Shown piece after piece: positions 10,711 to 22,500 of a DNA stretch of 64,000 nucleotides. The notes under the pieces were generated by a model. That model saw only the letters and a program-made list of their open reading frames with translations, was not told the DNA's origin and did no database searches. The stretch is from Klebsiella aerogenes KCTC 2190 (GTDB lineage: Bacteria > Pseudomonadota > Gammaproteobacteria > Enterobacterales > Enterobacteriaceae): contig NC_015663.1 in NCBI RefSeq assembly GCF_000215745.1, positions 310,001 to 374,000 of the forward strand, given 5' to 3'. A program made the position numbers and the translations under genes. How positions within the stretch are numbered: position 1 is the first letter of the stretch; each line of letters starts with the position of its first letter.

Positions 10711-10747
10711 GTAGCCCGGATAAGGCGCTACGCGCCGCCATCCGGGG
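10711..10747. repeat. REP element between mltB and the zinc operon promoter
   Basis: GTAGCCCGGATAAGGCGCTA followed by CGCGCCGCCATCCGGGG forms the usual REP stem with a short loop. It lies downstream of mltB. Confidence 0.8.
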
Positions 10748-10777
10748 AACTCGAAATATGTCGGCTGGATGAAAGGA

Positions 10778-11857
10778 TCAATACCCGCCGCGGGCCTGCG
10801 AAACCGCCAGCCCCAGCTGCCAGACAGCCATCGCGTAGTGGGTGCTGTGGTTATATCGGGTGATAGTGTAGAAGTTCGGCAGACCATACCAGTACTGGTA
10901 CCCGGTGCCGATATCCAGCCGCAGCAGACTGGCCTGCTGATGGTTGCCAAGCGGCTGCGTTGGAGTTAATCCCGCCGCCGACAGCTGTGAAACGCTGTAT
11001 TTGGTTTTAAAGCCGTTATCCAGACCCGGCGCCTGGCCCAGCGCCTGCACCGCGACGGTATCGCCGCTCACCCAACCGTGCTGTTTAAAGTAGTTCGCCA
11101 CGCTACCGATGGCATCAACCGGATCCCACAGGTTGATATGACCGTCGCCGTTGAAGTCCACCGCGTATTGCTTATACGACGACGGCATAAACTGGCCGTA
11201 GCCCATCGCGCCGGCAAAGGAGCCTTTCAGATCCAGCGGGTCATCGCTTTCGCTGCGCGCCATCAGCAGGAAGGTTTCCAGCTCAGAGGAGAAGTATTCA
11301 GCGCGGCGCGGATAGTTAAACGACAGCGTCGCCAGCGCATCGAGGATGCGGGTTTTGCCCATCACCCGGCCCCAACGGGTTTCCACGCCGATAATGCCGA
11401 CGATGATTTCCGGCGGTACGCCGTAGACCTGATACGCGCGGTTCAGCGCGTCCTGATACTGGTTCCAGAACACCACGCCGTTCTGCACGTTATCCGGCGT
11501 AATAAACTGTTTCTTATAGCGTAACCAGGCGCCGTTTGGCCCGGTCGGCGGCAGCCCGCTCGGCGCCTGGCGATCCATCAGTCGCAGCACGTAGTCCAGG
11601 CGCTTAGCCTGCGACAGGATCTCCTGGAGCTGCTGTCTATCGAAGCCGTGCTTCGCCACCATCTTATCGATGAACTGCGCCGCCGCTGGGTTATTGGCGA
11701 AATCGCCGCCCATCTGCATCACGTTATGCTGCGGTTCCAGCAAAAAGCCGCCGGTTCCGCTCGCCATCTCCGCTTCCGCGGGGGTCTTAGGTTTGCTGCT
11801 GCAGGCAGCCAGAAGTGCACATAAAGGGAGTAAAGCCAGATAGCGACGCTTCAACAT
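10778..11857 (-). CDS. mltB: Membrane-bound lytic transglycosylase B
   Basis: Encodes 359 residues (E. coli 361). A lipoprotein signal ends in LAAC near residue 19. The enzyme cleaves the beta-1,4 bond of peptidoglycan to give 1,6-anhydromuropeptides. The catalytic glutamate is in GIIGVETRWGRVMGK, and the SLT-fold segment GAMGYGQFMPSSYKQYAVDF is present. I start at MLKRRYLALLP (11857) because it begins the signal peptide; the upstream extension of 26 residues has no signal character. It is divergent from srlA, as in E. coli. Confidence 0.97.
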   Translation of the reverse strand: MLKRRYLALLPLCALLAACSSKPKTPAEAEMASGTGGFLLEPQHNVMQMGGDFANNPAAAQFIDKMVAKHGFDRQQLQEILSQAKRLDYVLRLMDRQAPSGLPPTGPNGAWLRYKKQFITPDNVQNGVVFWNQYQDALNRAYQVYGVPPEIIVGIIGVETRWGRVMGKTRILDALATLSFNYPRRAEYFSSELETFLLMARSESDDPLDLKGSFAGAMGYGQFMPSSYKQYAVDFNGDGHINLWDPVDAIGSVANYFKQHGWVSGDTVAVQALGQAPGLDNGFKTKYSVSQLSAAGLTPTQPLGNHQQASLLRLDIGTGYQYWYGLPNFYTITRYNHSTHYAMAVWQLGLAVSQARGGY

Positions 11858-12085
11858 GGGAATTCCATTTAACAAAATCGGCAAAGGGTAATTATGGTAA
11901 AGCATGCGCCCGCCAACAAGGAAGCGGCAATACATTTGCAGACAAAATAGTTCTTTTTTTGCACGTTATCCGCATTCGATCCGCACGTTAATTTTTTCAC
12001 TCATCGCGAACAAACTTTCAAAATAAAATATTTATCTTTCATTTTGCGATCAATTTAACACTTTTAAACCTTTCAAAGTGATTAA

Positions 12086-13665
<1,580 letters not shown>

Positions 13666-13678
13666 GAGGTTCCTGAAG

Positions 13679-14041
13679 ATGACCGTCATTTACCACACCA
13701 CTATTACCCGTATCGGCGCCAGCGCGGCGACGGCGCTGGAAGAACAGATGCTCATTACCTTCCGCGAGGGCGCCCCGGCGGATATCGAAGAGTATTGCTT
13801 TATTCACAACCACGGCGAGCTGTGCGGCGAGCTGCGCCCGGGCGCAGAGCTACAGCTCGGCGATCGGCATTATCCGGTGACCGCCGTCGGCGAGGTCGCC
13901 GAGCAAAACCTGCGCGAGCTGGGCCACATCACCCTGCGCTTTGACGGCCATCGTCAGGCGGAGTTTCCCGGAACCGTTCACGTCGCGGGCCCGGTACCGG
14001 ACGCCATCGCGACCGGCTGTGTACTGAAATTTGTTGCTTAG
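13679..14041 (+). CDS. srlB: Glucitol/sorbitol PTS IIA component
   Basis: Encodes 120 residues, a small cytosolic phosphocarrier. The phosphorylated residue is probably His43 in CFIHNHGEL, as in E. coli IIA-Gut. It passes phosphate from HPr to the IIB domain of SrlE. It lies between srlE and srlD with spacings of 13 and 12 bases and has the same codon character as its neighbours. Confidence 0.96.
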   Translation: MTVIYHTTITRIGASAATALEEQMLITFREGAPADIEEYCFIHNHGELCGELRPGAELQLGDRHYPVTAVGEVAEQNLRELGHITLRFDGHRQAEFPGTVHVAGPVPDAIATGCVLKFVA

Positions 14042-14053
14042 AAGGAGAGAAAG

Positions 14054-14833
14054 ATGAATCAGGTTGCTGTTGTCATAGGTGGCGGACAAACCTTAGGAGA
14101 GTTTCTGTGCCGCGGTCTGGCCGCCGAGGGCTACCGCGTGGCGGTGGTCGATATCCAAAGTGAAAAAGCCAGCCGCGTCGCCCAGGAGATCAACGCTGAA
14201 TATGGCGAAGGTACGGCATACGGCTTCGGCGCCGACGCCACCAGCGAAGCCAGCGTCACGGCGCTGGCTCACGGCGTGGATGAGATTTTCACGCGCGTCG
14301 ATCTCCTGGTCTACAGCGCCGGTATCGCTAAGGCCGCCTTTATTAGCGACTTCGCGCTGGGCGATTTTGACCGCTCGCTGCAGGTCAACCTGGTGGGCTA
14401 TTTCCTCTGCGCCCGCGAGTTCTCACGGCTGATGATCCGCGATGGCATTAAAGGTCGCATCATTCAGATCAACTCGAAATCCGGCAAAGTCGGCAGTAAG
14501 CATAACTCAGGCTATAGCGCGGCGAAGTTCGGCGGCGTCGGGCTGACCCAGTCGCTGGCGCTGGATCTGGCGGAATACGGCATTACCGTGCATTCGCTGA
14601 TGCTCGGCAATCTGTTGAAATCACCGATGTTCCAGTCGCTGCTGCCGCAGTACGCCACCAAGCTCGGCATTGATGAGAGCGAAGTCGAGCAGTACTACAT
14701 CGATAAGGTGCCGTTGAAACGCGGCTGCGATTACCAGGATGTGCTGAACGTGTTGATGTTCTACGCCAGCCCGCAGGCATCGTACTGCACCGGGCAGTCG
14801 ATTAACGTCACCGGCGGCCAGGTGATGTTTTAA
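14054..14833 (+). CDS. srlD: Sorbitol-6-phosphate 2-dehydrogenase
   Basis: Encodes 259 residues, a short-chain dehydrogenase that oxidises sorbitol-6-phosphate to fructose-6-phosphate with NAD. The Rossmann nucleotide motif is VVIGGGQTLGEFLC near residue 5. The catalytic residues are Ser in INSKSGKVG and Tyr/Lys in YSAAK near residue 155. AAGGAGAG lies before the ATG. A REP pair follows and separates it from gutM. Confidence 0.97.
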   Translation: MNQVAVVIGGGQTLGEFLCRGLAAEGYRVAVVDIQSEKASRVAQEINAEYGEGTAYGFGADATSEASVTALAHGVDEIFTRVDLLVYSAGIAKAAFISDFALGDFDRSLQVNLVGYFLCAREFSRLMIRDGIKGRIIQINSKSGKVGSKHNSGYSAAKFGGVGLTQSLALDLAEYGITVHSLMLGNLLKSPMFQSLLPQYATKLGIDESEVEQYYIDKVPLKRGCDYQDVLNVLMFYASPQASYCTGQSINVTGGQVMF

Positions 14834-14843
14834 AAGGTTCCCG

Positions 14844-14912
14844 GATGGCGCTGCGCTTATCCGGGCAACAAAACTGTAGGTCGGGTAAGGCGTTAGCCGC
14901 CACCCGACAAAA
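14844..14912. repeat. REP pair between srlD and gutM
   Basis: Two REP stems: CCCGGATGGCGCTGCGCTTA/TCCGGGC (about 14844-14870) and GTAGGTCGGGTAAGGCGTTA/GCCGCCACCCGAC (about 14877-14909). They probably protect the srlAEBD message from 3' exonucleases and so lower gutM expression relative to the transport genes. Confidence 0.85.
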
Positions 14913-14957
14913 AACGGCACCCGGGGTGTACCCGGCATCACACCTTCAGGAGACATT

Positions 14958-15317
14958 ATGGTTACCGCACTCATTACCGTCGCCGCTATTGCCTGGCTTT
15001 GCCAACTGGCGTTCGGCGGCTGGCAGATCCGCCGCTTCAATCGCGCCTTTGATAGCCTTTGCCAGCAGGGCCGCGTCGGCGTCGGCCGCTCCTCCGGGCG
15101 CTTTAAACCGCGCGCGATTGTCGCTATCGCCGTCGATGAAAACGATCGTATTTGCGATACGCTGTTGATGAAGGGACTCACCGTCTTCGCCAGTCCGCAA
15201 AAAATCCCCACGCTTAGCGGTAAACATCTCGAGGAATTGCAGCCTGATGTGATCTTTCCCAATGATCCGCTCTGTCAGAATGCACTATCATTAGCGCTTA
15301 ATCCGAAACATGCATAA
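14958..15317 (+). CDS. gutM: Glucitol operon activator GutM
   Basis: Encodes 119 residues, the E. coli length. The N-terminus is hydrophobic (ALITVAAIAWLCQLAFGGWQI) and may be a membrane anchor. GutM activates the srl operon, with SrlR as repressor. The RBS CAGGAGACATT precedes the ATG at 14958. It is followed 67 bases later by srlR. Confidence 0.95.
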   Translation: MVTALITVAAIAWLCQLAFGGWQIRRFNRAFDSLCQQGRVGVGRSSGRFKPRAIVAIAVDENDRICDTLLMKGLTVFASPQKIPTLSGKHLEELQPDVIFPNDPLCQNALSLALNPKHA

Positions 15318-15384
15318 TTTCGTTGTGAAAGTTAATATCTTGCGAAATTATCACTTCGAAACTTAAACGCAGGATACAACGCCT

Positions 15385-16158
15385 ATGAAACCACGTCAGC
15401 GCCAGGCAGCCATTCTCGAGCACCTGCAATCGCAGGGCAAATGCTCGGTCGAAGAGCTGGCGCAACACTTCGACACCACCGGCACCACTATCCGTAAGGA
15501 TCTGGTGATACTGGAGAATGCCGGGACCGTCATCCGCACCTACGGCGGCGTAGTGTTAAATAAAGACGAGGCCGACCCGCCTATCGACCACAAGACGCTG
15601 ATCAACACCCACAAGAAAGCGCAGATTGCCGAGGCCGCCGTGCGATACATCCACGATGGCGATTCACTTATCCTCGACGCCGGCAGCACCGTGCTGCAGA
15701 TGGTGCCGTTGCTGAGCCGCTTCAATAACATCACGGTGATGACCAACAGCCTGCATATCGTCAACGCGCTTTCCGAGCTCGATAACGAGCAGACCATCCT
15801 GATGCCGGGCGGCACCTTCCGTAAAAAATCGGCCTCTTTTCACGGCCAACTGGCGGAAAACGCCTTCGAACAATTCAGCTTCGACAAGCTGTTTATGGGC
15901 ACCGACGGCATTGATCTGGTCGCGGGCGTCACCACCTTTAACGAGGTCTATACCGTAAGTAAGGCGATGTGCAACGCCGCCCGCGAAGTGATCCTGATGG
16001 CCGACTCATCCAAGTTTGGCCGTAAAAGTCCCAACATTGTCTGCGGTCTTGAACGCGTGGATAAATTGATTACCGATGCCGATATTGACCCTGAATTCCA
16101 GCGGGCGCTGGAAGCCAAAGGTATTGAAGTCATTATTACTGGAGAACATCATGAGTAA
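15385..16158 (+). CDS. srlR: Glucitol operon repressor (DeoR family)
   Basis: Encodes 257 residues. The N-terminal DeoR helix-turn-helix spans [20 protein letters not shown] and [15 protein letters not shown]. The C-terminal sugar-phosphate sensor domain contains DAGSTVLQM and the later MADSSKFGR. It represses srl genes in the absence of glucitol. The 3' end overlaps the start of gutQ by 8 bases. The short upstream gap holds TTGTGAAAGTTAATATCTTG and CACTTCGAAACTTAA, possible operator halves, but that is only a guess. Confidence 0.96.
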   Translation: MKPRQRQAAILEHLQSQGKCSVEELAQHFDTTGTTIRKDLVILENAGTVIRTYGGVVLNKDEADPPIDHKTLINTHKKAQIAEAAVRYIHDGDSLILDAGSTVLQMVPLLSRFNNITVMTNSLHIVNALSELDNEQTILMPGGTFRKKSASFHGQLAENAFEQFSFDKLFMGTDGIDLVAGVTTFNEVYTVSKAMCNAAREVILMADSSKFGRKSPNIVCGLERVDKLITDADIDPEFQRALEAKGIEVIITGEHHE

Positions 16159-17116
16159 CTTTTTGTTAGAGGCCGGACGCCAGACCCTGATGCTTGAGCT
16201 GCAGGAGGCGAGCCGCCTGCCGGAACGCCTGGGCGACGACTTCATCCGCGCGGCGGAAACCATCATCCACTGCGAGGGCAAACTGATTGTCTCCGGTATC
16301 GGTAAATCCGGCCACATCGGTAAAAAGCTGGCGGCAACCTTCGCCAGCACCGGCACCCCGGCCTTTTTCGTCCATCCGGCGGAAGCCCTGCACGGCGATC
16401 TCGGTATGCTCGATAGCCGCGACGTGATGCTGTTTATCTCCTACTCCGGTAGCGCGAAAGAGCTGGATCTCATCGTGCCGCGGCTGGAAGAGAAATCCAT
16501 TCCGCTGCTGGCGATGACCGGCAAATCCACCTCGCCGCTGGCGCTGGCGGCGAAAGCGGTGCTGGATATCGCCGTGGAGCGCGAAGCCTGCCCGATGCAT
16601 CTGGCCCCGACCTCCAGCACCGTCAACACGCTGATGCTGGGCGACGCGCTGGCGATGGCGGTGATGCAGGCGCGCGGTTTCAATGAAGAAGATTTCGCCC
16701 GTTCCCACCCGGCGGGCGCCCTCGGCGCGCGTCTGCTGAACAAAGTGCATCACCTGATGCGCCGCGACGAAGAAGTGCCGCGGGTCAATGCCGAGGCCAA
16801 CGTCATGGACGCCATGCTTGAACTAAGCCGAACCGGGCTCGGCCTGGTGGCGGTATGTGATGAAACCAACCGCGTGCAGGGCGTTTTCACCGACGGCGAC
16901 CTGCGCCGCTGGCTGGTTGCTGGCGGTACGCTCAACGATAGCGTCACTCGGGCGATGACCCGCAACGGCGTAACGCTGCAGGCGGAAAGTCGCGCGGTGG
17001 AAGCCAAAGAGCGGCTGATGAAACACAAAATCAGCGCCGCGCCGGTCGTGGATGAAAACGGCCAACTGGTCGGCGCCATCAACCTGCAGAACTTTTACCA
17101 GTCAGGGATCCTTTAA
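16151..17116 (+). CDS. gutQ: Arabinose-5-phosphate isomerase GutQ
   Basis: Encodes 321 residues, as in E. coli. It interconverts D-ribulose-5-phosphate and D-arabinose-5-phosphate, a Kdo precursor, and is a paralogue of KdsD. The N-terminal SIS domain has [20 protein letters not shown] and [12 protein letters not shown]. Two C-terminal CBS domains follow from about residue 200. The start at 16151 has GGAGAACATC directly upstream and matches MSNFLL of the homologue. Its 3' end overlaps the convergent norR by 38 bases. Confidence 0.97.
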   Translation: MSNFLLEAGRQTLMLELQEASRLPERLGDDFIRAAETIIHCEGKLIVSGIGKSGHIGKKLAATFASTGTPAFFVHPAEALHGDLGMLDSRDVMLFISYSGSAKELDLIVPRLEEKSIPLLAMTGKSTSPLALAAKAVLDIAVEREACPMHLAPTSSTVNTLMLGDALAMAVMQARGFNEEDFARSHPAGALGARLLNKVHHLMRRDEEVPRVNAEANVMDAMLELSRTGLGLVAVCDETNRVQGVFTDGDLRRWLVAGGTLNDSVTRAMTRNGVTLQAESRAVEAKERLMKHKISAAPVVDENGQLVGAINLQNFYQSGIL

Positions 17117-18629
17117 GTCCCAGACGTTTCGCCAGCCGATGCAGGTTGGCGACGTCCAGCTCCAGGGCACGGGCGGTCGCCGCCCAGTTGCGCTGGTTCG
17201 CCTCCAGCGCGCGGCTAATCGCTTCTCGCTGAAAAGAGTCAGTCGCCTCGCGCAAATTGACGTTTTCCGTCGCCGGCGCCGCTGCCGCCGTCTCAGTCGG
17301 CAACATCGGCGCCGTCACCGCAAACTGGAAATGCTGCGGCTCCAGTACCACTTCATCACCGGCCTGGGTGGCCCGCGCCAGCACCACCGCGCGGTGAATA
17401 GCATGCTCCAGCTCGCGCACGTTGCCCGGCCAGGACCACTGCTGCAGCCTGTTTCGCGCCGCCTCAGCCAAAATGACCCGCGCCAGCCCCATCCGCAGGC
17501 GGCACTGCTCACAGAAATAGCCCGCCAGCAGCACCACATCGTTCTCCCGTTCGCGTAGCGCCGGAACCGACAGCGGGAAGACGCTCAGCCGATGATACAG
17601 ATCGGCGCGAAAGCGCCCTTCCACCACCTCCTGGCGCAGATCGCGGTTCGTCGCCGCCAGCACCCGCACATCGACCCGCAGGCTACGGTCATCGCCGACG
17701 CGCTGAATATCGCCATACTGCAACACGCGCAGCAGCTTCGCCTGCAACGCCAGCGACAGTTCGCCGATTTCATCAAGGAACAGGGTGCCGTTATCAGCCA
17801 TCTCAAATTTACCGCTGCGGTTGCTGATAGCCCCGGTAAATGCCCCTTTCACATGGCCGAACAGCTCGCTCTCCGCCACGCTTTCCGGCAGCGCCGCGCA
17901 GTTGAGATAGACCAGCGGATTGGCCGCTCGCGGCGATCCCTGGTGCACCGCCTTCGCCACCAGCTCTTTACCGGTGCCGGTTTCGCCGCTTATCAGCACG
18001 TTTAAATCCGAGGCGGCGACGATATCGATCTCTTTTTTCAGCTGCAGCATGGGCGCCGACAGGCCGATAATCTCCTGACGCTCAGGCTGCGCGTCATTCA
18101 CCGGTTGCACCGGCAACACATTTTGCGCCTCTAGGCGGGCGATGAGCAGCGCGTTATTCAAGGCGCCAGCCACCAGCGCGGCAATCAGCCGCAGCTCTTC
18201 ATCGCTGAAACTATCGAAACGATCGGCATCCATACCATCAAGGGTCAGCGCGCCAATCAGCGTCTGTCCGGCAAACAGCGGCAGGCCAACGCAGGCGTGA
18301 ACCTTCAGGCTCTCATGACCGGGGATCAGCCCGTCGTAGGGGTCAGGCAAGTCGCTATCCGCCGGGAAGCGCACCACATCCCCGGCGCGCGCAATCGCCT
18401 CAAGCCGCGGATGCCCGTCCAACGCAAAGCGCCGACCAAGCACATCCTGCGCCAGGCCATCGATCGCCAGCGGCACAAACTGATGCGCCTCATAGCGCAG
18501 CAGCGCCGAGGCATCGCAGCCGAGGATCTGCCGCAGGGTAGTAATCAGGCGCGAAAAACGGTCGGCATGACCGATATCGCTTTGTAAATCAATGGCGATT
18601 CTCGCCAGCTCGTCGACGGAAAAACTCAT
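17079..18629 (-). CDS. norR: NorR, nitric-oxide-sensing sigma-54 activator
   Basis: Encodes 516 residues. The N-terminal GAF domain (1-170) holds the non-heme iron that binds NO. The central AAA+ domain has Walker A GETGTGKE near residue 210, the sigma-54 contact loop GAFTGA near residue 265 and Walker [11 protein letters not shown]. The C-terminal Fis-type helix-turn-helix ([26 protein letters not shown]) binds three sites upstream of norV. The tail [10 protein letters not shown] extends past the usual end. Start MSFSVDEL at 18629 has GGAG upstream. Confidence 0.97.
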   Translation of the reverse strand: MSFSVDELARIAIDLQSDIGHADRFSRLITTLRQILGCDASALLRYEAHQFVPLAIDGLAQDVLGRRFALDGHPRLEAIARAGDVVRFPADSDLPDPYDGLIPGHESLKVHACVGLPLFAGQTLIGALTLDGMDADRFDSFSDEELRLIAALVAGALNNALLIARLEAQNVLPVQPVNDAQPERQEIIGLSAPMLQLKKEIDIVAASDLNVLISGETGTGKELVAKAVHQGSPRAANPLVYLNCAALPESVAESELFGHVKGAFTGAISNRSGKFEMADNGTLFLDEIGELSLALQAKLLRVLQYGDIQRVGDDRSLRVDVRVLAATNRDLRQEVVEGRFRADLYHRLSVFPLSVPALRERENDVVLLAGYFCEQCRLRMGLARVILAEAARNRLQQWSWPGNVRELEHAIHRAVVLARATQAGDEVVLEPQHFQFAVTAPMLPTETAAAAPATENVNLREATDSFQREAISRALEANQRNWAATARALELDVANLHRLAKRLGLKGSLTGKSSAG

Positions 18630-18641
18630 TGCCGCTCCATT

Positions 18642-18697
18642 GTCATTTTGACAATACACATTGTCATAACGACTATTTTAATCATTGTCATTTTGAC
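18642..18697 (+). promoter_or_regulatory. Three NorR enhancer sites between norR and norV
   Basis: Three 11-base inverted repeats of the GT-N7-AC type: GTCATTTTGAC at 18642-18652, GTCATAACGAC at 18663-18673 and GTCATTTTGAC at 18687-18697. Spacing is 21 and 24 bases, about two helical turns. In E. coli NorR needs all three to form an active hexamer. Confidence 0.92.
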
Positions 18698-18751
18698 AGC
18701 AACTAAAATCAGAAAAAATTAAAAATAGCTAATTATCAATGAATTAAAAAG

Positions 18752-18767
18752 TTGGCACGCAACTTGA
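18752..18767 (+). promoter_or_regulatory. Sigma-54 promoter of norVW
   Basis: TTGGCACGCAACTTGA matches the -24 element TGGCACG well, but has TTGA instead of TTGC at -12. It lies 50 bases upstream of the norV start and 55 bases downstream of the last NorR site. The -12 mismatch may lower basal activity. Confidence 0.75.
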
Positions 18768-18816
18768 TATAAGCCAATCAACTGAGTTTAAACACACTGT
18801 ATTGATTGAGGTTGCT

Positions 18817-20259
18817 ATGTCTATTGCGGTTAAAAATAACATTCTTTGGGTTGGCCAACGCGATTGGGAAGTGCGTGATTTCCACGGCACCGAATATAAA
18901 ACGCTGCGCGGCAGCAGCTACAACAGCTATCTCATTCGCGAGGAGAAAAACGTGCTGATCGATACCGTCGATCATAAATTCAGCCGCGAGTTCGTGCAGA
19001 ACCTGCGCAGCGAAATCGATCTGGCTGACCTCGACTATATCGTCATTAACCACGCCGAAGAGGACCATGCCGGCGCGCTGACCGAACTGATGATGCAGAT
19101 CCCGGATACGCCGATTTACTGCACCGCCAACGCCATCGACTCGATCAACGGCCACCATCATCATCCGGAGTGGAACTTCCACGTGGTGAAAACCGGCGAT
19201 ACTCTCGATATCGGTAATGGTAAACAGCTGATCTTCGTGGAAACGCCGATGCTGCATTGGCCTGACAGCATGATGACCTACCTGACCGGCGACGCGGTGC
19301 TGTTCAGCAACGACGCCTTCGGCCAGCACTACTGCGACGAACATCTGTTCAACGATGAAGTGGACCAGATTGAACTGTACGAACAGTGCCAGCGCTACTA
19401 CGCCAACATCCTGACGCCCTTCAGCCGCCTGGTGACGCCGAAAATTACCGAAATCCTCGGCTTCAACCTGCCGGTGGATATGATTGCCACCTCCCACGGC
19501 GTGGTCTGGCGCGATAACCCGACGCAAATCGTCGAGAAATACCTCGAGTGGGCGGCGGATTACCAGGAAGATCGCATCACGATTTTCTACGACACCATGT
19601 CCAATAACACCCGTATGATGGCGGACGCCATCGCTCAGGGGATCACTGAAGTCGACCCGCGGGTAGCGGTAAAAATCTTCAACGTCGCCCGCAGCGACAA
19701 AAACGACATTCTCACCAATGTTTTCCGCTCGAAAGGCGTGCTGGTGGGCACCTCCACCATGAACAACGTGATGATGCCGAAAATCGCCGGGCTGGTGGAA
19801 GAGATGACCGGGCTGCGTTTTCGCAATAAACGCGCCAGCGCCTTTGGCTCACACGGCTGGAGCGGCGGCGCGGTAGACCGCCTGTCCACCCGCCTGCAGG
19901 ATGCCGGCTTTGAGATGTCGCTGAGCCTGAAAGCCAAATGGCGCCCGGATATCGACGCGCTGGAACTGTGCCGCCAACACGGTCGTGACATCGCCCGCCA
20001 GTGGGCCCTCTCGCCGCTACCGGTTGCTGAAGCAGCGACAACGCCGGAACCACAGGATTGCGCCTGCGCCGCGGCCGCCGATCTCGGCCCCATGATGCAG
20101 TGCAGCGTGTGCCAGTGGGTCTATGACCCGGCGAAAGGCGAACCTAACCAGGATGTACAGCCGGGTACGCCGTGGAGTGAAGTGCCGGACAATTTCCTCT
20201 GCCCTGAGTGTTCTCTTGGCAAAGATGTCTTTGACGTACTGGCGACGGAGGCAAAATGA
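18817..20259 (+). CDS. norV: Flavorubredoxin NorV, anaerobic NO reductase
   Basis: Encodes 480 residues (E. coli 479). It reduces NO to N2O under anoxia. The N-terminal beta-lactamase-like domain has diiron ligands in HAEEDHAG near residue 80 and further His/Asp ligands. The flavodoxin domain begins near residue 254 ([19 protein letters not shown]). The C-terminal rubredoxin has [10 protein letters not shown] and [10 protein letters not shown]. The start at 18817 follows GAGGTTGCT. The stop overlaps the norW start. Confidence 0.98.
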   Translation: MSIAVKNNILWVGQRDWEVRDFHGTEYKTLRGSSYNSYLIREEKNVLIDTVDHKFSREFVQNLRSEIDLADLDYIVINHAEEDHAGALTELMMQIPDTPIYCTANAIDSINGHHHHPEWNFHVVKTGDTLDIGNGKQLIFVETPMLHWPDSMMTYLTGDAVLFSNDAFGQHYCDEHLFNDEVDQIELYEQCQRYYANILTPFSRLVTPKITEILGFNLPVDMIATSHGVVWRDNPTQIVEKYLEWAADYQEDRITIFYDTMSNNTRMMADAIAQGITEVDPRVAVKIFNVARSDKNDILTNVFRSKGVLVGTSTMNNVMMPKIAGLVEEMTGLRFRNKRASAFGSHGWSGGAVDRLSTRLQDAGFEMSLSLKAKWRPDIDALELCRQHGRDIARQWALSPLPVAEAATTPEPQDCACAAAADLGPMMQCSVCQWVYDPAKGEPNQDVQPGTPWSEVPDNFLCPECSLGKDVFDVLATEAK

Positions 20260-21389
20260 GTGATGGCATCGTCATCATCGGCTCGGGCTTCGCGGCCCGC
20301 CAGCTGGTGAAAAATATTCGCAAGCAGGATACGCAAATCCCGCTGACGTTAATCGCCGCCGATAGCATGGATGAGTACAACAAACCGGATCTCAGCCATG
20401 TCATCAGTCGCGGGCAGAAGGCCGACGATCTGACCCTGCAAAGCGCAGGCGAGTTCGCCGAGCAGTACAATCTGCGTTTGTTTCCCCATACCTGGGTAAG
20501 CGATATCGACGCCAAAAACCGGTTAGTGAAGAGCCAGGATAACCAGTGGCGCTACGACAAACTGGTGCTGGCCACCGGCGCGACGCCGTTTATCCCGCCG
20601 GTGCCGGGACGCGAGCTGATGCTGACGCTGAACAGCCAGCGCGAATATGGCGCGGCGCAGAGCCAGCTGCACGACGCGAAGCGCGTGCTGATCGTCGGCG
20701 GCGGCCTGATTGGCTGTGAACTGGCGATGGATTTCTGCCGCGCCGGTAAAGCGGTAACGGTAGTCGACAATTCAGCCAGCGTGCTGGCGGCGCTGATGCC
20801 GCCGGAGGCCAGCAGCCGCCTGCAGCATCGGCTTACCGAGATGGGCGTACATCTGATGCTCAAGGCGCAGCTTGAGGGGTTAGAGCAAACCGCCGACGGC
20901 ATTCGCGTCAGCCTCGACCGCCAGCGCGCGATAACCGTCGATGCGGTGGTGGCCGCCGCCGGCCTGCGCCCGGAAACGTCGCTGGCGCGCCACGCCGGAT
21001 TGCAGATTAACCGCGGCGTGGTAGTCAATAGCCACCTGCAAACCAGCGACCCGGCAATTTATGCGCTCGGCGACTGTGCGGAAATCAACGGTACGGTACT
21101 GCCGTTCCTGCAGCCGATTTTACTCAGCGCCATGTGCCTGAGTAAAAACCTGCTGGCGCAAACGGGCGAGCTCACCTTGCCGCCAATGCTGGTGAAAGTG
21201 AAAACGCCGGATCTGCCGCTGCATCTGGCCGGCGACACCCGCCGCGACGATCTGACGTGGAATATCGTGGCCGCCAAAGAGGGGCTGGTGGCGAAAGGCG
21301 TGGATGCCGAAAACCAGCTACGGGCCTTTGTGGTGAGTGAAGACAAAATGAAGGAAGCCTTTGCGCTGCTCAAGCACCTGGTGAGGTGA
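20256..21389 (+). CDS. norW: NorW, NADH:flavorubredoxin reductase
   Basis: Encodes 377 residues. An FAD/NAD oxidoreductase that passes electrons from NADH to the rubredoxin domain of NorV. The FAD motif [12 protein letters not shown] is at the N-terminus and the NAD motif [14 protein letters not shown] near residue 145. [11 protein letters not shown] near residue 270 is the second FAD contact. ATGA overlap with norV shows a two-gene operon. Confidence 0.97.
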   Translation: MSDGIVIIGSGFAARQLVKNIRKQDTQIPLTLIAADSMDEYNKPDLSHVISRGQKADDLTLQSAGEFAEQYNLRLFPHTWVSDIDAKNRLVKSQDNQWRYDKLVLATGATPFIPPVPGRELMLTLNSQREYGAAQSQLHDAKRVLIVGGGLIGCELAMDFCRAGKAVTVVDNSASVLAALMPPEASSRLQHRLTEMGVHLMLKAQLEGLEQTADGIRVSLDRQRAITVDAVVAAAGLRPETSLARHAGLQINRGVVVNSHLQTSDPAIYALGDCAEINGTVLPFLQPILLSAMCLSKNLLAQTGELTLPPMLVKVKTPDLPLHLAGDTRRDDLTWNIVAAKEGLVAKGVDAENQLRAFVVSEDKMKEAFALLKHLVR

Positions 21390-21397
21390 TGGTTTTC

Positions 21398-21480
21398 CCG
21401 GCTTGCGGCGTAAACGCCTTAGCCGGGCTACGGTATTGTCCTGGTAGCCCGGCTAAGCGCAGCGCAAGCCGGGAAAATAT
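21398..21480. repeat. REP pair (BIME) between norW and the nickel transporter gene
   Basis: Two inverted REP units: CCCGGCTTGCGGCG...AGCCGGGCTAC and GTAGCCCGGCTAAGCGC...GCAAGCCGGG. They separate two convergent genes and can act as a bidirectional 3' stabiliser or terminator. Confidence 0.88.
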
Positions 21481-21485
21481 CCCGG

Positions 21486-22499
21486 CTAGCGCGCCAAATT
21501 ATCGTAGCCGCGCCAGCGATAATTAATCACCGACAGCGCCCAACAAACGACGAACAACCCCACCACCACAAACCCGGCATCGCCGAGGTTATCGTTTAAC
21601 GCCCCTACCCAGCGCCACACCCCGCCGCTTAGGGCGAACTTATCCATTAACAGCCCCAGCGCCTCCAGGCCGCCGATAAACAGCGCCACCACCACCGAGG
21701 TAGCGGTGATGGTCATATTGTAATAGAGCTTGCGCTGCGGCTTGCTGAATGCCCAACCGTAGGCGCCGACCATCAACACATTATCAAGCGTATCCACCAG
21801 CGCCATACCGCTGGCGAACAGTGCCGGGAAGACCATTATCGACCAAATCGAAATGCCGCTCGACGCGCCGGCGGCGGAAATACCCAGCACGCCGATTTCG
21901 GTGGCGGTATCAAAGCCGAGACCGAACAAAAAACCCACCAGATACATCTGCCAGCTGCGGCTTATCAGCCGGAAGGTCTTGCCAAACAGCCAGCTCATCA
22001 TGCCGCCGCCGCTGACGATTTCGTCGCTGACCTTTTCACCGCGCTTCCACGCCTGGAAGCTGCGCCATACGCTGCGCAAAATCACCAGATTGACCAGCGC
22101 CATTGCCAGCAGAAACAGCGCCGATACCGCAGTGCCAATCACGCTGCCGGTTTCGTGTAGCCAGCTCATCTGCTGGCTGAAGGCGGTGGCCGTCGCGGCG
22201 ATCGCCGCCGACGCCAGCACCACGATCGACGAATGCCCTAGCGAGAACCACGCCCCGACGCCAAACGGCCGCCGCCCCTGCTGCATCATTTTGCGGGTGA
22301 CGTTATCAATCGCCGCAATATGATCGGCGTCGACCGCATGGCGCAGGCCGTAACCCCAGGCCAGCAGACTGGCGGCCATCAATGCCCCGCTGTCGCCAAA
22401 CGCCTGAAACGCCCATAGCCAGGCCAGGGCGTTCGCGGCGATAAGTCCCAGAACCAGCGCCGCCGCACGCGGCTGTTGGCGTAAAATCATCGTTATCAT
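21486..22499 (-). CDS. NiCoT-family nickel/cobalt permease
   Basis: Encodes 337 residues with about eight transmembrane spans. The family signature RHAVDADHIAAIDN is near residue 53; its HX4DH motif is needed for Ni/Co transport. The second signature, LGFDTATEIGVLGIS, is near residue 195. ATG at 22499 follows AAGGATTTAAG and lies one base after the hypF stop, so translation is coupled to hypF. This suggests it supplies nickel for hydrogenase maturation, controlled with hydN-hypF by FhlA. E. coli has no gene here; it uses NikABCDE. Cobalt is the alternative substrate. Confidence 0.9.
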   Translation of the reverse strand: MITMILRQQPRAAALVLGLIAANALAWLWAFQAFGDSGALMAASLLAWGYGLRHAVDADHIAAIDNVTRKMMQQGRRPFGVGAWFSLGHSSIVVLASAAIAATATAFSQQMSWLHETGSVIGTAVSALFLLAMALVNLVILRSVWRSFQAWKRGEKVSDEIVSGGGMMSWLFGKTFRLISRSWQMYLVGFLFGLGFDTATEIGVLGISAAGASSGISIWSIMVFPALFASGMALVDTLDNVLMVGAYGWAFSKPQRKLYYNMTITATSVVVALFIGGLEALGLLMDKFALSGGVWRWVGALNDNLGDAGFVVVGLFVVCWALSVINYRWRGYDNLAR

Positions 22500-22500
22500 C

